From assembly GCA_036567965.1 (NCBI GenBank), contig DATCTN010000012.1:96447-160446 (forward strand): 64,000 nucleotides of DNA. The letters run 5' to 3'. Positions 62,887 to 64,000 of the stretch are shown one piece after another. The notes under the pieces are model-generated. The model saw only the letters and a list, made by a program, of their open reading frames with translations. It was not told where the DNA came from and searched no databases. The translations under genes and the position numbers were made by a program. Every line of letters starts with the position of its first letter. Position 1 is the stretch's first letter. This DNA is from Candidatus Kryptoniota bacterium. Its GTDB lineage: Bacteria; Bacteroidota; Ignavibacteria; Kryptoniales; JAKASW01.

Positions 62887-63723
62887 TCAATCGGCATCCT
62901 GACGTAACTTATAGTATTGTTTCTTCACTTCCTCAGGGCCGTATTTTCTCTCCAGCTCTCTGATGGTGAAATGACCCTCGGCCATTTTCTGAAAAAGGTT
63001 GATGAATAAAACATTAATAGTTGCGCCGGTCACAGCCCCAACGACAGGGACAATCTCGACCGCCACTTTCTCTGTTACAACAACTTCAAACCTTGCTGCT
63101 ATCCGTGCAATCAACCTGGCAATTACAGGAGCTCCTTCGTCAGCCAGACCTTTAGCTGCAATGTATTCGGCGGCTTCGCTGAGCGCTCGCGCAAGTCCGA
63201 TTCTCACGCCATAATAACTGGCGTCCAAAGAACCATGGCTTGATGATGAACTCCCCAGGGCAAAAACCTCAATGCACGCCAGCTTCGACTCGGGGACTGT
63301 CAAATCCTCACCGTGACTTCTAGCAATGAATGCGATTGACCGTAACATTATAGCAGTCGAAATTGGAAGCTCAAGAGTCAGGGCCCATGGCCCGAAGAAA
63401 CCGCCCAATGCACCTGTTCCACCAACTGCTGCGCGGTGTATCCAATTACTGACCGAAACTTCTTTTGTTTGGTCCATGGTCTTTACGGCTATTTCCAACG
63501 CTACTCGAATGGACTTCGTTACAGCCCCCGTTATCCTTACCTTTATCCGTCTCGGCAGCCTGGAGATTGCCGACTCCAGAGGCACGCCGATGAGATTGGT
63601 AAGATTTGCGATCCAGCCAGGATTTTCGAGCAACTCGACAGCTTCTCTAAGCTCCTGCAGGTCCGTGCTATTCATCGTTTCAATATACCTGTCGTGGTTT
63701 TCGAGCACAACATTCTTACGCAC
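62887..63723 (-). CDS. EcsC-family protein
   Basis: A 278-residue EcsC-domain protein: helical throughout, with GGTGALGGFFGPWALTLELP near residues 100-119, MLRSIAFIARSHGEDL near 126, IEVFALGSSSS near 152 and the C-terminal VEIVPVVGAVTGATINVLF near 228-246. Such proteins are associated with membranes or ABC transporters but have no settled reaction. The frame opens at a GTG at 63723. An ATG at 63675 (residue 17) is a good alternative. Confidence 0.82.
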   Translation of the reverse strand: MRKNVVLENHDRYIETMNSTDLQELREAVELLENPGWIANLTNLIGVPLESAISRLPRRIKVRITGAVTKSIRVALEIAVKTMDQTKEVSVSNWIHRAAVGGTGALGGFFGPWALTLELPISTAIMLRSIAFIARSHGEDLTVPESKLACIEVFALGSSSSSHGSLDASYYGVRIGLARALSEAAEYIAAKGLADEGAPVIARLIARIAARFEVVVTEKVAVEIVPVVGAVTGATINVLFINLFQKMAEGHFTIRELERKYGPEEVKKQYYKLRQDAD

Positions 63724-63860
63724 GATGATACAGAAGCTGCATACACCTTGAGGCGGAAAGCAACCCGCTTCCTAAGATCTTGTTAGTCGGTTTCCCCCTT
63801 CGATCTCATTCTCAAATCCGTCCCGCCGGATTATCGCTCCACGAGGCGTGGATTTCTAAA

Positions 63861-64000
63861 CGATGCCAGGGCATACCCCATTCTCTGATTTAGACTAATT
63901 TCTTAATCACCCTGCCAAATACAGGATGCATCTCAAACTTCAATGGAACGTTGAACTTGTGCATCGCAATATCCATCCACTCTCTCGAGGTTGTGATCTC
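63861..64000. repeat. direct repeat copy 2 (140 bp, exact, runs off the window)
   Basis: Exact copy of 62413-62552, offset 1,448 bp, continuing past the window end. It implies that the unit holding the small gene and possibly the EcsC gene is repeated in tandem, or that the sequence was mis-joined here. Confidence 0.95.
63890..64000 (-). CDS. second copy of the small hypothetical gene, 3' part only
   Basis: Carries the last 36 codons and stop of the protein encoded at 62442-62768 (from EITTSREWM to IKKLV), with no base change. The 5' part lies beyond the window. If the duplication is real, this is a full paralogue still identical to its sister. Confidence 0.7.
   Translation of the reverse strand, partial: EITTSREWMDIAMHKFNVPLKFEMHPVFGRVIKKLV

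Overview
The window looks like a chromosomal segment of a bacterium from the Bacteroidota/FCB group, most likely near Ignavibacteria, Kryptonia or Kapabacteria. This rests on a PorX-type regulator of the type IX secretion system (T9SS), two secreted enzymes with C-terminal T9SS sorting domains (a YPNPFNPTT-type start in one of them), a geranylgeranylglyceryl-phosphate synthase homologue, a C1B-like peptidase, and moderate GC content. This is inference from gene content only; the window holds no rRNA and I found no tRNA.

Layout. 1-6990 (minus strand): a branched-chain amino acid operon, leader peptide-ilvB-ilvN-ilvC-cimA-small ferritin-like protein-leuA (leuA is cut by the window start). A consensus promoter (TTGACA, 17 bp, TATACT) is followed by a 54-codon leader peptide very rich in Ile and Leu, then competing RNA stems: a classical attenuator that has to be read directly because it is short. 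7187-13224 (plus): porX, tsaE, tsaB, accD, arginase, panC and a CoA-type Nudix hydrolase. 15039-19194: a compact cluster of a cyclic-2,3-diphosphoglycerate-synthetase-like GTPase, ornithine carbamoyltransferase, carbamate kinase and aspartate carbamoyltransferase, which looks like a carbamoyl-phosphate module. 19432-20788: panD and a uridylyltransferase-only GlmU.

21249-33557: envelope and secretion genes (lytic transglycosylase, PAP2 phosphatase, DMT exporter, M1 peptidase and S1/P1 nuclease with T9SS tails, APC permease, PspC proteins, C1-like peptidase, MFS transporter). 33966-46951: clpS-alaS, a run of tightly coupled housekeeping genes (GGGPS, gmhA, pterin dehydratase, pyrE, Nudix, pyrimidine phosphorylase), then Bcp, a TolB-like propeller, an M28-PDZ peptidase and an inositol monophosphatase. 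47213-55758: signalling genes (receiver, HD, degenerate receiver), glycosyltransferase, stomatin-like protein, DoxX, Kir channel, FrnE/DsbA and a GIY-YIG protein, broken up by palindrome-rich repeats at 47.6-48.4 kb and 55.8-55.9 kb.

57.2-62.3 kb is the most distinctive accessory region: seven small plus-strand cassettes (two cupins, a DUF3224-like protein, a HEPN-motif protein, a broken NmrA-like reductase, a VOC protein and an interrupted lipoprotein). Most are separated by attC-like sites running from RYYYAAC to GTTRRRY. No integron integrase is visible, so this resembles a cassette cluster lacking an integrase. Upstream of it lie two adjacent perfect 23-nt palindromes. At the right edge a small gene and an EcsC-family gene are followed by an exact 140-bp repeat of the start of that unit, implying a 1,448-bp tandem duplication or an assembly artefact.
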